Of a stretch of 64,000 bases of DNA, positions 25,803-34,214 are shown piece by piece. The translations under genes were made by a program, and so were the position numbers. The DNA is taken from the NCBI GenBank assembly GCA_023421075.1, contig JAEZUM010000023.1:114852-178851 (forward strand), read 5' to 3'. Below the pieces are notes generated by a model. The model was given only the letters and a program-made list of their open reading frames with translations, was not told the DNA's origin and did no database searches. The stretch is from Bacillota bacterium. GTDB lineage: Bacteria > Bacillota > Clostridia > Lachnospirales > Lachnospiraceae. Within the stretch, counting starts at the first letter, position 1. Each line of letters opens with the position of its first letter.

Positions 25803-27104
25803 ATGTTAGGAATTATTACACTCGTTATTATGTTAGCTTTGGAACTGGGATTTACCGTATACTGTGTCGTCACAAAATCCCATCCGAGACAGATTAAGAG
25901 CCGGATTAACCTAGGTTTATTTGTTATTATGTCAATATTACTTTTGACCGGAGTTATAATTTGGAGCTTTCGCTGGTATATGTTATTTCTATTTTTTATG
26001 ATCAGGTCACTGGCTGCTGTTTGGTACTTATGGAAGAGAAAGAATCAAAATCAGAAGACATATAAGGCAAAATATGTTATTCTATCAGGGATGAGGAATA
26101 CCCTTCTGGTTGGATTTGCAATTCTCCCGGCCATAGTATTTCCGCAGTTTAAACCCATAGAGACCACCGGTAAATATATGATAGAGACGATGAGCTATAC
26201 GATAACCGACAGCGACCGGACAGAGGCCTTTGACGATACACAGCAAAATAGAAAGGTGACCTATCAGCTCTGGTATCCGAAGTCATCCGGGGAGATCTTT
26301 CCGTTAGTGGTATTCTCTCACGGATCCTTTGGATTTCGAGGAAGTAATGCATCTACCTTTGAAGAGCTGGCGAGCAATGGCTATGTTGTTTGCAGTATTG
26401 ACCATACCTATCATGCCTTCTTTACAAAGCAGACCGATGGGAAGATGGTATTTGCGAATATGGATGTTATCATTGATACTATCGCAGCCACCAATGGAGA
26501 TTATGATGCGCAAAAGACCTATGAATTATCCCGTGGGTGGTTAGAGTTAAGACAGCAGGATATGAATTTTGCACTGGAGAATATTATCAGCAGAACCAAA
26601 CAGGCAAATTCAGATGAGGTATATCAAATGATCGATACACAGCGCATCGGATTATTCGGTCATTCTATGGGAGGGGCAACAGCGGCCGCCTTAGGAAGAG
26701 AACGTTCCGATATTGATGCAGTCATCGTGGTAGATGGAACGATGCTGGGAGAAGAGGTTGGCTTCGAACAAGGTAAGGCAGTCTTAAATTCCAAGGAGTA
26801 TCCCATTCCGATTCTGAATCTATACAATGAAGAGCATTTTGCAGAAGCGAAGCAGGCTGGTACGGATTATGCCAATTCCTATGTAACCGCGCATGCACAG
26901 GATGCCAGGGATATTGTAATAAAGGGTTCAGGACACTTGAATTTTACAGATCTGCCTCTGTTCTCACCAATCCTTGCAAGGCTGCTTGGGACCGGTGAAG
27001 TGAACAGCCGTTACTGTGTCGAGACCATGAATCAGATCATTTTGACATATTTTAATCATTATCTAAAAGGGGTAAAGGACCTGGAGCTTTTATCAGAATA
27101 CTAG
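25803..27104 (+). CDS. Membrane-anchored alpha/beta hydrolase (PAF-acetylhydrolase-like)
   Basis: This 433-residue protein has about four N-terminal membrane spans (residues 1-115) and a C-terminal alpha/beta hydrolase domain with the nucleophile elbow GHSMGG (Ser at about 288), oxyanion region VVFSHGSFGF and a late His in KGSGHLNFTD. The domain most resembles bacterial relatives of platelet-activating factor acetylhydrolase. Substrate is unknown; a lipid or ester is likely. The ATG at 25803 follows GGAGGAG; a longer frame upstream overlaps the flotillin terminator and is unlikely. A LytTR regulator gene follows within 25 bases. Confidence 0.83.
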   Translation: MLGIITLVIMLALELGFTVYCVVTKSHPRQIKSRINLGLFVIMSILLLTGVIIWSFRWYMLFLFFMIRSLAAVWYLWKRKNQNQKTYKAKYVILSGMRNTLLVGFAILPAIVFPQFKPIETTGKYMIETMSYTITDSDRTEAFDDTQQNRKVTYQLWYPKSSGEIFPLVVFSHGSFGFRGSNASTFEELASNGYVVCSIDHTYHAFFTKQTDGKMVFANMDVIIDTIAATNGDYDAQKTYELSRGWLELRQQDMNFALENIISRTKQANSDEVYQMIDTQRIGLFGHSMGGATAAALGRERSDIDAVIVVDGTMLGEEVGFEQGKAVLNSKEYPIPILNLYNEEHFAEAKQAGTDYANSYVTAHAQDARDIVIKGSGHLNFTDLPLFSPILARLLGTGEVNSRYCVETMNQIILTYFNHYLKGVKDLELLSEY

Positions 27105-27125
27105 AATACAAAACAAGGAGACGAC

Positions 27126-27563
27126 ATGAAGGTACGTATCGAGAGGATCCCCCAAAATGAAGAAGAGCTCGTACGCATTCACTGCTACAAAGTAAATGAA
27201 GAGGTGAATGAGATCGTGGATTTTGTCAGAGCAAGAGATGGCTTGCTGTCCGGCTATCATGAGGCACAGATTTATCAGATTGCTTTGCGGGATATTTATT
27301 ATTTTGAAGGTGTTGACAATAAGGTATATGCATATCTGAAGAATCATGTTTATGAGATTAAGAATAAATTATATGAACTGGAGGAGGACTATACGAGGAT
27401 GAAATTCTTTCGTTGCTCTAAGTCCATCCTGGTGAATCTCATGAAGATCGAAAGTGTTAAACCGGCTCTGAACGGAAGGTTTGCGGCTAAGCTTCTGAAT
27501 GGGGAGGAAGTGATCATCTCCCGTCAATACGTACCGGCATTAAAAAAGATATTACAGATATAG
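27126..27563 (+). CDS. LytTR-type DNA-binding regulator
   Basis: This 145-residue protein is mainly a LytTR domain (about 45-143), with YQIALRDIYYFEGVDNKVYAYL, the helix FFRCSKSILVNLMKIESV and the closing strand NGEEVIISRQYVPALKK. It has no receiver domain. It is followed 22 bases later by a DUF3021 membrane protein. Such LytTR plus membrane-protein pairs act as regulator and membrane-bound inhibitor in streptococci (LytTR regulatory systems). The target here is probably its own operon and perhaps the hydrolase upstream. Confidence 0.87.
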   Translation: MKVRIERIPQNEEELVRIHCYKVNEEVNEIVDFVRARDGLLSGYHEAQIYQIALRDIYYFEGVDNKVYAYLKNHVYEIKNKLYELEEDYTRMKFFRCSKSILVNLMKIESVKPALNGRFAAKLLNGEEVIISRQYVPALKKILQI

Positions 27564-27585
27564 CAGCAGGAAAGAAGGTTAGGCT

Positions 27586-28017
27586 ATGAATTTAATTGAT
27601 TTTCTTAAGAAAAATCTCAGGGATTATTTTATTATCGTTACGGGTATTAATGCTGCCATGGCAATTCTGGGTATGAGTATGGATTCGGGAAGAGACTTAG
27701 GCTATGAGGCCTTTTTATCACCGCTCCTCATCGGTGGGGTTGCCTTGCTGCCGTCGATTATCATGTACTCCGCTAAGGAGCTTAATCTGAGGCAGATGTT
27801 CCTTCGAAGAGTAATGCATCTGCTGGCACTGGAGCTCCTCTTAACGGGTTTTGGGTATCTGGCGGGATTTTTTACAGATGGTAAGCTCATTTTCCCCTTT
27901 ATTCTGACAGTTTTTCTGGTCTATGCATTTACGATGCTGTTTCGCTTTATCCTGGATCGCAGAATTGCACAGGAGATCAATTTGGGTTTGAAGAGGCTTC
28001 AGGAGAATGATCGGTAA
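27586..28017 (+). CDS. DUF3021 membrane protein, likely partner of the LytTR regulator
   Basis: This 143-residue protein has four membrane spans (about 15-35, 44-62, 75-97, 103-125) and a charged C-terminal tail. This matches DUF3021 proteins encoded next to LytTR regulators. By analogy with the membrane inhibitors of LytTR systems it would hold the regulator inactive. A strong terminator closes the operon. Confidence 0.82.
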   Translation: MNLIDFLKKNLRDYFIIVTGINAAMAILGMSMDSGRDLGYEAFLSPLLIGGVALLPSIIMYSAKELNLRQMFLRRVMHLLALELLLTGFGYLAGFFTDGKLIFPFILTVFLVYAFTMLFRFILDRRIAQEINLGLKRLQENDR

Positions 28018-28044
28018 GATAGAAAATAGATATTTTTTAAAAGG

Positions 28045-28073
28045 GCCTGTTGGTTGATACCAGCAGGCTTTTT
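28045..28073 (+). terminator. Terminator of the LytTR-DUF3021 operon
   Basis: GCCTGTTGGT and ACCAGCAGGC pair around TGAT, followed by TTTTT. Confidence 0.9.
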
Positions 28074-28116
28074 CAGGGGAAAATGGGTTTTATAATACCA
28101 GTGCACAACATAACGA

Positions 28117-29037
28117 TTAGCGCTCGAACATTCGAAGCAGACGGAAGTAGTGATTTGCTTCTCTCAGAGTATGATCACCGAGCAGAGGGATAATAATGGA
28201 CTTCACCTTACACTCGATTAAGCCTTGGGTTGCCTGTGCCTTGAAATCACGAATGTCGCTTGTAGCAGCAAGGCTGTTTTCGGTTACTCTTTGGATCGGA
28301 AGGGAGCGATCCATTGCTCGCTTGGATTCTTCTACTAAGTGATCGAATTCCTTGGCAAAATTGTTTGCTGTCTCGATTAATTCCTCCTCAGCGGGATCAA
28401 GAAGGCCGCGGATGAACTTGGAGTGTTCTGCCATGATTCGGTTCCAAAAGAGCTCCTGGTCTACGATTTCTCTGCGGATGTTAACAGTATCTCTGCTCTG
28501 AAAGCGTTGAACCATCATCAGATAGAGCTTTGCTTCTCTCGTAATGTGGTCCAGCAATAAGGGATAATTCACGGTAAACATTTTGCAGGATAAAACATTT
28601 GCAAGGATGGATGATTGAAACTGAATGATTTTAGTGGTGAGGTCAATGGCTCTCTGATTAATATAGTATACACGCTCCTCGAGTGCCGGCGTTATTTGCT
28701 GCATAGTGCTTCCCATCAAGCCTGCTTCTGCACGGGTGATTTCTGTTGCGATATCAACACCGGTATAGAAGGATGAAGCAGATTCAGCATTTAGTGTATA
28801 TTTGGTGATCACCTCTCCGGACTGAAGAACCTCAGGATGAACTACGCCGTTGGAAAGTGCTACCACATCACTTAACAATTTATCGAATTCTCTACGAAAC
28901 TGATCAGCTTGTTCTGTATATTTGGAATCTCTCGGAGTGAAGCCCAGCTGTAGAAGGAAGGAGTGTTCCTTCATGATTCTTCCGAAGAAAAGGTGTATCT
29001 CGAGTGAATGGCTTATAAAATCTCTTGTAGATAGCAT
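28117..29037 (-). CDS. DUF2935 protein (two hemerythrin/ferritin-like four-helix repeats)
   Basis: This 306-residue all-helical protein has two related halves, each opening with a Glu/His helix (SLEIHLFFGRIMKEHSFLLQLG and ELFWNRIMAEHSKFIRGLLD) and containing further Glu/His metal-ligand candidates (ITREAKLYL, LREANHYF). DUF2935 proteins are common in Clostridia and are thought to bind a di-metal centre. A role in oxygen or peroxide defence or metal storage is likely but untested. The gene is monocistronic with AAAGGA before the ATG. Confidence 0.82.
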   Translation of the reverse strand: MLSTRDFISHSLEIHLFFGRIMKEHSFLLQLGFTPRDSKYTEQADQFRREFDKLLSDVVALSNGVVHPEVLQSGEVITKYTLNAESASSFYTGVDIATEITRAEAGLMGSTMQQITPALEERVYYINQRAIDLTTKIIQFQSSILANVLSCKMFTVNYPLLLDHITREAKLYLMMVQRFQSRDTVNIRREIVDQELFWNRIMAEHSKFIRGLLDPAEEELIETANNFAKEFDHLVEESKRAMDRSLPIQRVTENSLAATSDIRDFKAQATQGLIECKVKSIIIPLLGDHTLREANHYFRLLRMFER

Positions 29038-29211
29038 ATTTGAAGTCCTTTCGTAAAGTAGGTCCTATGCTATATTTTATGTTTCATTCTTTGTTCTGTG
29101 AAATTGTTGATAAATCTTTTCATAATATAATCGCTATAGTATAATAATGAATTATTGAAAGATTATCTACTCGAAGAAATGACGTAAGATATTAGTTTAG
29201 GAGGAATGCAT

Positions 29212-29448
29212 ATGATTAATCCTGCAAAATTATTTAAGATGAAGGGACTATGGGAGCGATTCGTAGAGAATCATCCGAAGTTCCCGCAATTTATGAATGC
29301 TGTGCAGAGCAACGGAATCAATGAGGGCTCAGTAATTGAAATAATTGTCACAACCCCGGAGGGAAAGAATATCAGTACCAATGTGAAGATATCTGCTTCG
29401 GACAAAGAGATGTTCGCAGAGTTAGCCGAACTTACCAAGGGTATGTAA
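29212..29448 (+). CDS. Small conserved-looking protein of unknown function
   Basis: This 78-residue hydrophilic protein begins MINPAKLFKMKGLWERFVENHPKFPQFMNAV and looks like one compact alpha/beta domain. AGGAGG at 29199-29204 is spaced for the ATG at 29212 rather than the ATG six bases earlier. A perfect terminator follows three bases after the stop. The opening recalls small proteins common in Lachnospiraceae, but I cannot name a function. Confidence 0.75.
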   Translation: MINPAKLFKMKGLWERFVENHPKFPQFMNAVQSNGINEGSVIEIIVTTPEGKNISTNVKISASDKEMFAELAELTKGM

Positions 29449-29450
29449 AT

Positions 29451-29498
29451 AGGATGTTTCTATCCCACGAAGTTAATATTCTTGGTAAGAAACATCCT
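29451..29498 (+). terminator. Terminator of the small protein gene
   Basis: Perfect 11-base arms AGGATGTTTCT and AGAAACATCCT. It may work in both directions, since the DUF4097 gene ends nearby on the other strand. Confidence 0.75.
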
Positions 29499-29546
29499 CT
29501 ATATGATTGTTATGAGATATTCTGAAATAGCTATGATGTCAACAAT

Positions 29547-30686
29547 CTAATCCTCTACGGTTATGTTACCGCTGGTGGTTGTTAGGTCCAGTCCGAAGCG
29601 GGGGTTGGTACCGATGATACCGCTGGCTTGTTCCCCATCCTTCTGATAGCTTAGGCTGTCATCGAAGGAGGTTCGGATATCTCCGCTGGAGGTCTTAGCT
29701 ACAAATTCAAAGTTCAAACCGGAGGGCAGCTTCAGCTCTACATCGCCGCTGGATGCATCGGCCTCAATATCCTTGGTGCTTTGTGCCAATTGTTCCGTGA
29801 AGGAGATCCTGATATTACCGGAGGTGCTTTCGAAGGTACCGGCATCTCCCAGGTCTGAGATTATGATATCACCGCTGGAAGCAGAGACTTTCATAAAACC
29901 GGTGCAATCCGAGACCTTAATAACGCCGGAAGTGGTTTCGATTTCTTTGGCACCATTGGCGTCTTCGATCGTGATATCACCACTGGAGGCGGCTGCATTC
30001 AGTTCGCCCGAATTCTCTTTCATTGTGATATTACCCGAGGTACTTGAGACAACAGTATCTCCATTACCTCCGTGTATTCTGATATCACCGCTGGAGGAAG
30101 CGAAGCTTCGATTACCCTCAGCTATTTCAAATTCAATATTTCCGCTAGTAGTTGCAGCACTTATATCGGCAGCAGATACCTCGTTCATATGAATATCACC
30201 ACTGGAGCAGGATGCGGCAAAGGTTGATAAATGAAGCTCCAGCTCCGATTCGATATTCCCGCTGGAGGTAGAGGCGGATATGCTACCCTGATAATCCGCC
30301 GGAAGATATATCTCTACATAACCGCTATAATGGTTAAACATCCAGTTCTGTCGGGTTCTGTCACCACCTCGCAGGCGCAGCTCGGATCCATTTTGCTTGA
30401 TCTGGGTAAGCTCCTTTTCATTCGGTGAGATGTTCATGTATTCCTTCAATATCAATTCCTGAGTATCACTTTCGTAGAAGATGATATCATCACTGGAATA
30501 ATCGAGGCTTAAGGTATCAATACCCTCCATGCTTATCGTACTGGTATTCACAAGCTCCAGATTCGCCATGGAATAAGAGGAAGAGACGGATAATCCGCCG
30601 GAACTGATCACGGATACAAGAAGGATAATTAATCCCAGTGCGATCACACCGAAGACCGCTATCATGGTTATCACAAACTTTCTCAT
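29547..30686 (-). CDS. DUF4097 beta-strand repeat protein, membrane anchored
   Basis: This 379-residue protein has one N-terminal membrane span (about 5-28). Outside the membrane lie many short repeats ending in SSGDI, TSGNI or similar every 18-20 residues (about 145-375), which would stack into a right-handed beta solenoid. It is the last gene of a PadR-DUF1700-DUF4097 operon and shares one base with the preceding stop (TAATG), so translation is coupled. This trio is widespread in Firmicutes and is linked to envelope stress, though its exact job is unknown. Confidence 0.87.
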   Translation of the reverse strand: MRKFVITMIAVFGVIALGLIILLVSVISSGGLSVSSSYSMANLELVNTSTISMEGIDTLSLDYSSDDIIFYESDTQELILKEYMNISPNEKELTQIKQNGSELRLRGGDRTRQNWMFNHYSGYVEIYLPADYQGSISASTSSGNIESELELHLSTFAASCSSGDIHMNEVSAADISAATTSGNIEFEIAEGNRSFASSSGDIRIHGGNGDTVVSSTSGNITMKENSGELNAAASSGDITIEDANGAKEIETTSGVIKVSDCTGFMKVSASSGDIIISDLGDAGTFESTSGNIRISFTEQLAQSTKDIEADASSGDVELKLPSGLNFEFVAKTSSGDIRTSFDDSLSYQKDGEQASGIIGTNPRFGLDLTTTSGNITVED

Positions 30687-31360
30687 TATTTCATCTCCTT
30701 TAAACGGAATATCAATTCAACAATTGCCTGAACACATGCAGCTGCCACGAAGATGATCCAACTTGCATACCAGGCAAAGGTTGCAAAGCTTACCGCAAAA
30801 TAGAGAAGTAATGCAGCAGTCCATACAATACAGGATACAGCACCCTTTACGGATTTCGCTTTCTTCGTTTCACTTTTCCATTCCTTAAATTCTTCTACGA
30901 TAGTATCTTCTCGCTTGCGGTATTTCGGATAAATATTGGCTGCATACACCAGCATGCAGGTTGGAATGATGGCTATGAATATCATGGCAGCCATACCGAT
31001 CATAGCAAGATCCAGTCTGGTATACATATCAAACATCGCACATACCAAAAACAGAAACACACTAAAGATATATAAACCAACGGCTACCGTTCTTATCACA
31101 GCGATTTTCTGTATTCTGGCTTCGATTACAGCCATGTCTTCCGGTTTCGACTCCACTAGACCCTGAAACAGCTCATTTACATTTCCGATTGAGCTGATAA
31201 CATGCTTAAAAGCATCGTCCTCCGATACTCCGGTTGCAAGGAGATCTTGAAAACGCTCCTCGGAATTAACCAATAATTCTTCCCTCAGCTCGAATGCTTT
31301 TCGGGTCTTGGGAGCGTCTTCGAAAAGCTTCTCAATGTGATTTCTCATTCTTTCATTCAT
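30686..31360 (-). CDS. DUF1700-like membrane protein
   Basis: This 224-residue protein has a charged N-terminal helical domain (MNERMRNHIEKLFEDAPKTRKAFELREELLVNSEERFQDLL) typical of DUF1700/permease-prefix modules, then four membrane spans between about 85 and 220. It starts 16 bases after the padR stop and is translationally coupled to the DUF4097 gene. It probably works with its neighbour at the membrane; the signal is unknown. Confidence 0.82.
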   Translation of the reverse strand: MNERMRNHIEKLFEDAPKTRKAFELREELLVNSEERFQDLLATGVSEDDAFKHVISSIGNVNELFQGLVESKPEDMAVIEARIQKIAVIRTVAVGLYIFSVFLFLVCAMFDMYTRLDLAMIGMAAMIFIAIIPTCMLVYAANIYPKYRKREDTIVEEFKEWKSETKKAKSVKGAVSCIVWTAALLLYFAVSFATFAWYASWIIFVAAACVQAIVELIFRLKEMK

Positions 31361-31376
31361 TTGATGACCCCTCCAT

Positions 31377-31700
31377 CTACTTTAATAAACGATCAATTAT
31401 ATTCTTTGCATTTTCCCAGTCCTTCTTGTACTCTACATATGCCCCGCGCCCCTTATCTGTGATGGCATAGTATCTTCTTCGGGCTCCGACGTTCTCGTCA
31501 CCCCAGTAGGAAAGAATTAATCCTGCTTCCTCCAGACGGCGGAAGGCGGAATACAAGGTGGCTTCCTTTAACTCATATAAGTTATTGGTTTTTTCCATGA
31601 TTTCTTTGTTGATCTGATAACCGTAGCTGTCTCCCTCGATCAGGTGGGCTAAAATAATGGGTTCGGTATGGCCACGTATTACGTCCGATGTGATTGACAT
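31377..31700 (-). CDS. PadR-family transcriptional regulator
   Basis: This 107-residue winged-helix repressor is of the short PadR-s2 type. The N-terminal helix-turn-helix is ILAHLIEGDSYGYQINKEIMEKT, the wing is ATLYSAFRRLEEAGLILSYWG, and a dimerisation helix ends the protein. AAAAGGAGG precedes the ATG. It heads the operon and probably represses it through the palindrome at 31740-31762. Confidence 0.9.
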   Translation of the reverse strand: MSITSDVIRGHTEPIILAHLIEGDSYGYQINKEIMEKTNNLYELKEATLYSAFRRLEEAGLILSYWGDENVGARRRYYAITDKGRGAYVEYKKDWENAKNIIDRLLK

Positions 31701-31727
31701 GGTAAATACCTCCTTTTCTTGACTATC

Positions 31728-31762
31728 ATTATATTATTATATACCTCGCCTGTCAAGGTATA
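31728..31762 (-). promoter_or_regulatory. Promoter and palindromic operator of the padR operon
   Basis: On the reverse strand, TTGACA (31756-31751) and TATAAT (31733-31728) are 17 bases apart. The palindrome TATACCT-N9-AGGTATA (31740-31762) covers the -35 box and part of the spacer, the position for repression by the PadR protein encoded first in the operon. Confidence 0.8.
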
Positions 31763-31947
31763 TTTTGAAATAAAATATATAAGTTTGAAATATACATTAT
31801 TAAAAATAGCAGAGATGGATTAAAAAAGGATTAAATTGGTTGTATCTTCCATATGATAATGATATAATTTCGTCTGACTCGTATGGAAATATCGCATCTA
31901 AGTAGGATAGCGACTGCCATAGGACAATGTAGAATAGGAGGGATACT

Positions 31948-34008
31948 ATGATAAAAAAGTGGATGAGAAGCGGTATATCAATACTGTTAGTATTAGTACT
32001 GGTCGCGATACCCGCCAATCCGAGACAGGCAAGTGCTGCCTCTGTCTATGATGAGGTAGCAAAACAGGCTCAGTTAACGGCGGAAAAACTAACAGCGATA
32101 TATGGCGTAACCAGTGTGCAGTATGCGTTAATCGACGGAGACGAGATCGTTCTCTCCGGGCAATCGGGTACCTATGAGAAGGGCAGCAAGAAAGAACTAA
32201 CCAGAGAGAACATGTACGGAATTGGCTCCATCAGCAAAATGTTTGTTTCGGCAGCAGTAATGCAGCTGGTCGAGGAGGGAAAGGTTAAATTGAATACTCC
32301 CGTCGTGAAGTATCTGCCGAAATTTAAGATGACGGATAACCGTTACAAGGATATTACTGTAAGAATGCTTCTGAATCACTCTTCGGGTATTATGGGAAGC
32401 TCCTTGAATAATGCGGAGTTATTTGATGACAATGATACGTTGTGTATGGATACGTTACTCGACACCTTGAAGAATCAGAGATTAAAGGCGGATCCGGGAG
32501 CCTTCAGTGTTTATTGTAATGATGGCTTCAGTCTGGCTCAATTACTGGTTGAGGAGGTAAGCGGCTTAGGGTTCAGTGAATACATGGATCAGTACCTTTC
32601 GAAGCCCTTAAAGCTTACGAAAACCAAGACACCACTTGATCAATTTGACCGAGACCGGTTGGCTAAAACCTATCTTTTGGATCCAAACAAAGCCACACCG
32701 ATTGAGAATGTGAATGCGATCGGAGCCGGCGGAATCTATTCCACAGCAGAGGAGCTGTGCCGGTTTGCCGGTGGTTTCTTCTATGATGGAAAGGATACAA
32801 TTCTGACCGATGCCTCAGCCAAGGCAATGGCTCGGAGTGAATATAAGAATGGCTGGTGGTACCCGGAATCAAACTCTCTGTTATCCTATGGTCTGGGTTG
32901 GGACAGTGTAGATACCTATCCCTATAATGAGTACGGAATTAAGGCACTGGTGAAGGGTGGAGATACCACCTTATATCACGGAAGTCTTGTAGTGTTACCG
33001 GAGCAGGGATTGGCGATGGCAGTGCTGATGAGCGGTGGCAGCAGTATGTATGGTCAGGTATTTGCTCAGAATGTACTTATGAAAGCACTCTTAGCAAAAG
33101 GAGTGATTAAGGAGATCAAGGCTGATAAGACCTTTACTGCACCGGTAAAGGCGGAAATGCCAATCAGTGAACAGGATAATAGGGGCTTTTATGTACTTAT
33201 GGGTGGATCGGTGAAGGTTGAGATCAATGATGCGGGCATCTTAGATCTCTATAGTGGTGGAAATTCTCAGAAATTCATCTATACCGGAGACGGTAAATTC
33301 CATTCGCAGGATGGCAGCTCCTTTATTGATTTTATCAATCAGAACAATAATACTTATCTCTACGCGGAAGGATACGGTACGCTGCCCTATCTGGGACAGA
33401 TGGCAAACTCCGGTTTCCAAGGTCAGAAGGTGGCCTCGAACCCACTTTCTAAGAAAGTGAAGGCTGCCTGGGAAGGCAGAGAAGGTAAGTTATATTTCAT
33501 GCTCAACGAGAAATATGATTCGGTATTCTACCCGTTGTCCGCAGGAATTACCAGGGTTCAATTAACTCCGGGACTGGAAGGATACTGTGCAAACGCTAAG
33601 ATCATCGATGCAAATCATGCAAAGATGTTGTTTCAGATCCCCGGGTTATATGGAAGAGATTTGATGGATCTTAGCTTCCACGAAAAGGCTAAAGTAGAAT
33701 ACATGGAGGCAGCAGGAGCGTTATACCTTAGTGAAGAAGGTCTGACTTCCATGCCGGTTAAGAATTTTAAGGTTACGATTGGAAAAGAGGGCTATGCTCA
33801 ATGGTATAAGATTGGCTCTAAGTCAGAAGGTAAGAAGCTGAAGCTTACGATTGGGAAGAATGCTTCCGTTACCGTATATGGTGAGAACTTAAAATCCACG
33901 TACTATTCCCTTTTAGAGGATAAGACTTTGTTGACCTTACCGAAGGGTGGTTATATTGTTTTTGCAGGAAAAGCGGGTGCTGCCTTTTCTGTAAGCTATC
34001 AGAAATAA
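31948..34008 (+). CDS. Secreted serine hydrolase, class C beta-lactamase / penicillin-binding-protein-like
   Basis: This 686-residue protein has a signal peptide ending ASA (about residue 30). The hydrolase domain (about 40-390) has the SxxK motif as SISK (Ser at about 94) and the YxN motif as YCN (about 190). A beta-rich C-terminal extension of some 290 residues ends without an anchor. It belongs to the large serine beta-lactamase-like family that includes D-Ala peptidases and esterases, so resistance to drugs should not be assumed. A good ribosome site (GGAGGG) precedes the ATG. It is a single gene with its own terminator. Confidence 0.87.
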   Translation: MIKKWMRSGISILLVLVLVAIPANPRQASAASVYDEVAKQAQLTAEKLTAIYGVTSVQYALIDGDEIVLSGQSGTYEKGSKKELTRENMYGIGSISKMFVSAAVMQLVEEGKVKLNTPVVKYLPKFKMTDNRYKDITVRMLLNHSSGIMGSSLNNAELFDDNDTLCMDTLLDTLKNQRLKADPGAFSVYCNDGFSLAQLLVEEVSGLGFSEYMDQYLSKPLKLTKTKTPLDQFDRDRLAKTYLLDPNKATPIENVNAIGAGGIYSTAEELCRFAGGFFYDGKDTILTDASAKAMARSEYKNGWWYPESNSLLSYGLGWDSVDTYPYNEYGIKALVKGGDTTLYHGSLVVLPEQGLAMAVLMSGGSSMYGQVFAQNVLMKALLAKGVIKEIKADKTFTAPVKAEMPISEQDNRGFYVLMGGSVKVEINDAGILDLYSGGNSQKFIYTGDGKFHSQDGSSFIDFINQNNNTYLYAEGYGTLPYLGQMANSGFQGQKVASNPLSKKVKAAWEGREGKLYFMLNEKYDSVFYPLSAGITRVQLTPGLEGYCANAKIIDANHAKMLFQIPGLYGRDLMDLSFHEKAKVEYMEAAGALYLSEEGLTSMPVKNFKVTIGKEGYAQWYKIGSKSEGKKLKLTIGKNASVTVYGENLKSTYYSLLEDKTLLTLPKGGYIVFAGKAGAAFSVSYQK

Positions 34009-34043
34009 AGCATATCTCAAACGAATATAGAAAATGCTCCTTC

Positions 34044-34088
34044 AAGGAACCCGAATGTCGGCCTTAACTGACTGCCGGGTTCCTTTTT
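34044..34088 (+). terminator. Terminator of the serine hydrolase gene
   Basis: AAGGAACCCG and CGGGTTCCTT pair, followed by TTTT. Confidence 0.88.
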
Positions 34089-34214
34089 ACTGTAACCGTC
34101 GAAGAAGAATTATCTTCATGATATGTTATTGCACTATTTTACTAAAAAATATATAATTATTACAAGATATCTCATTTTTCGACGCAAGAATGGAATGCGT
34201 TTTGGGAGGCCTCT

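Noticed and set aside
29650..30260. Spaced short repeats in the DUF4097 gene resembling a CRISPR array
   Set aside because: Spacing of about 54-60 bases reflects codons for SSGDI/TSGNI beta-solenoid turns; there is no constant repeat sequence.
31948..34008. Beta-lactamase resistance gene
   Set aside because: The SxxK/YxN fold is shared by many peptidases and esterases, and the large extra C-terminal domain argues against a drug-resistance enzyme.
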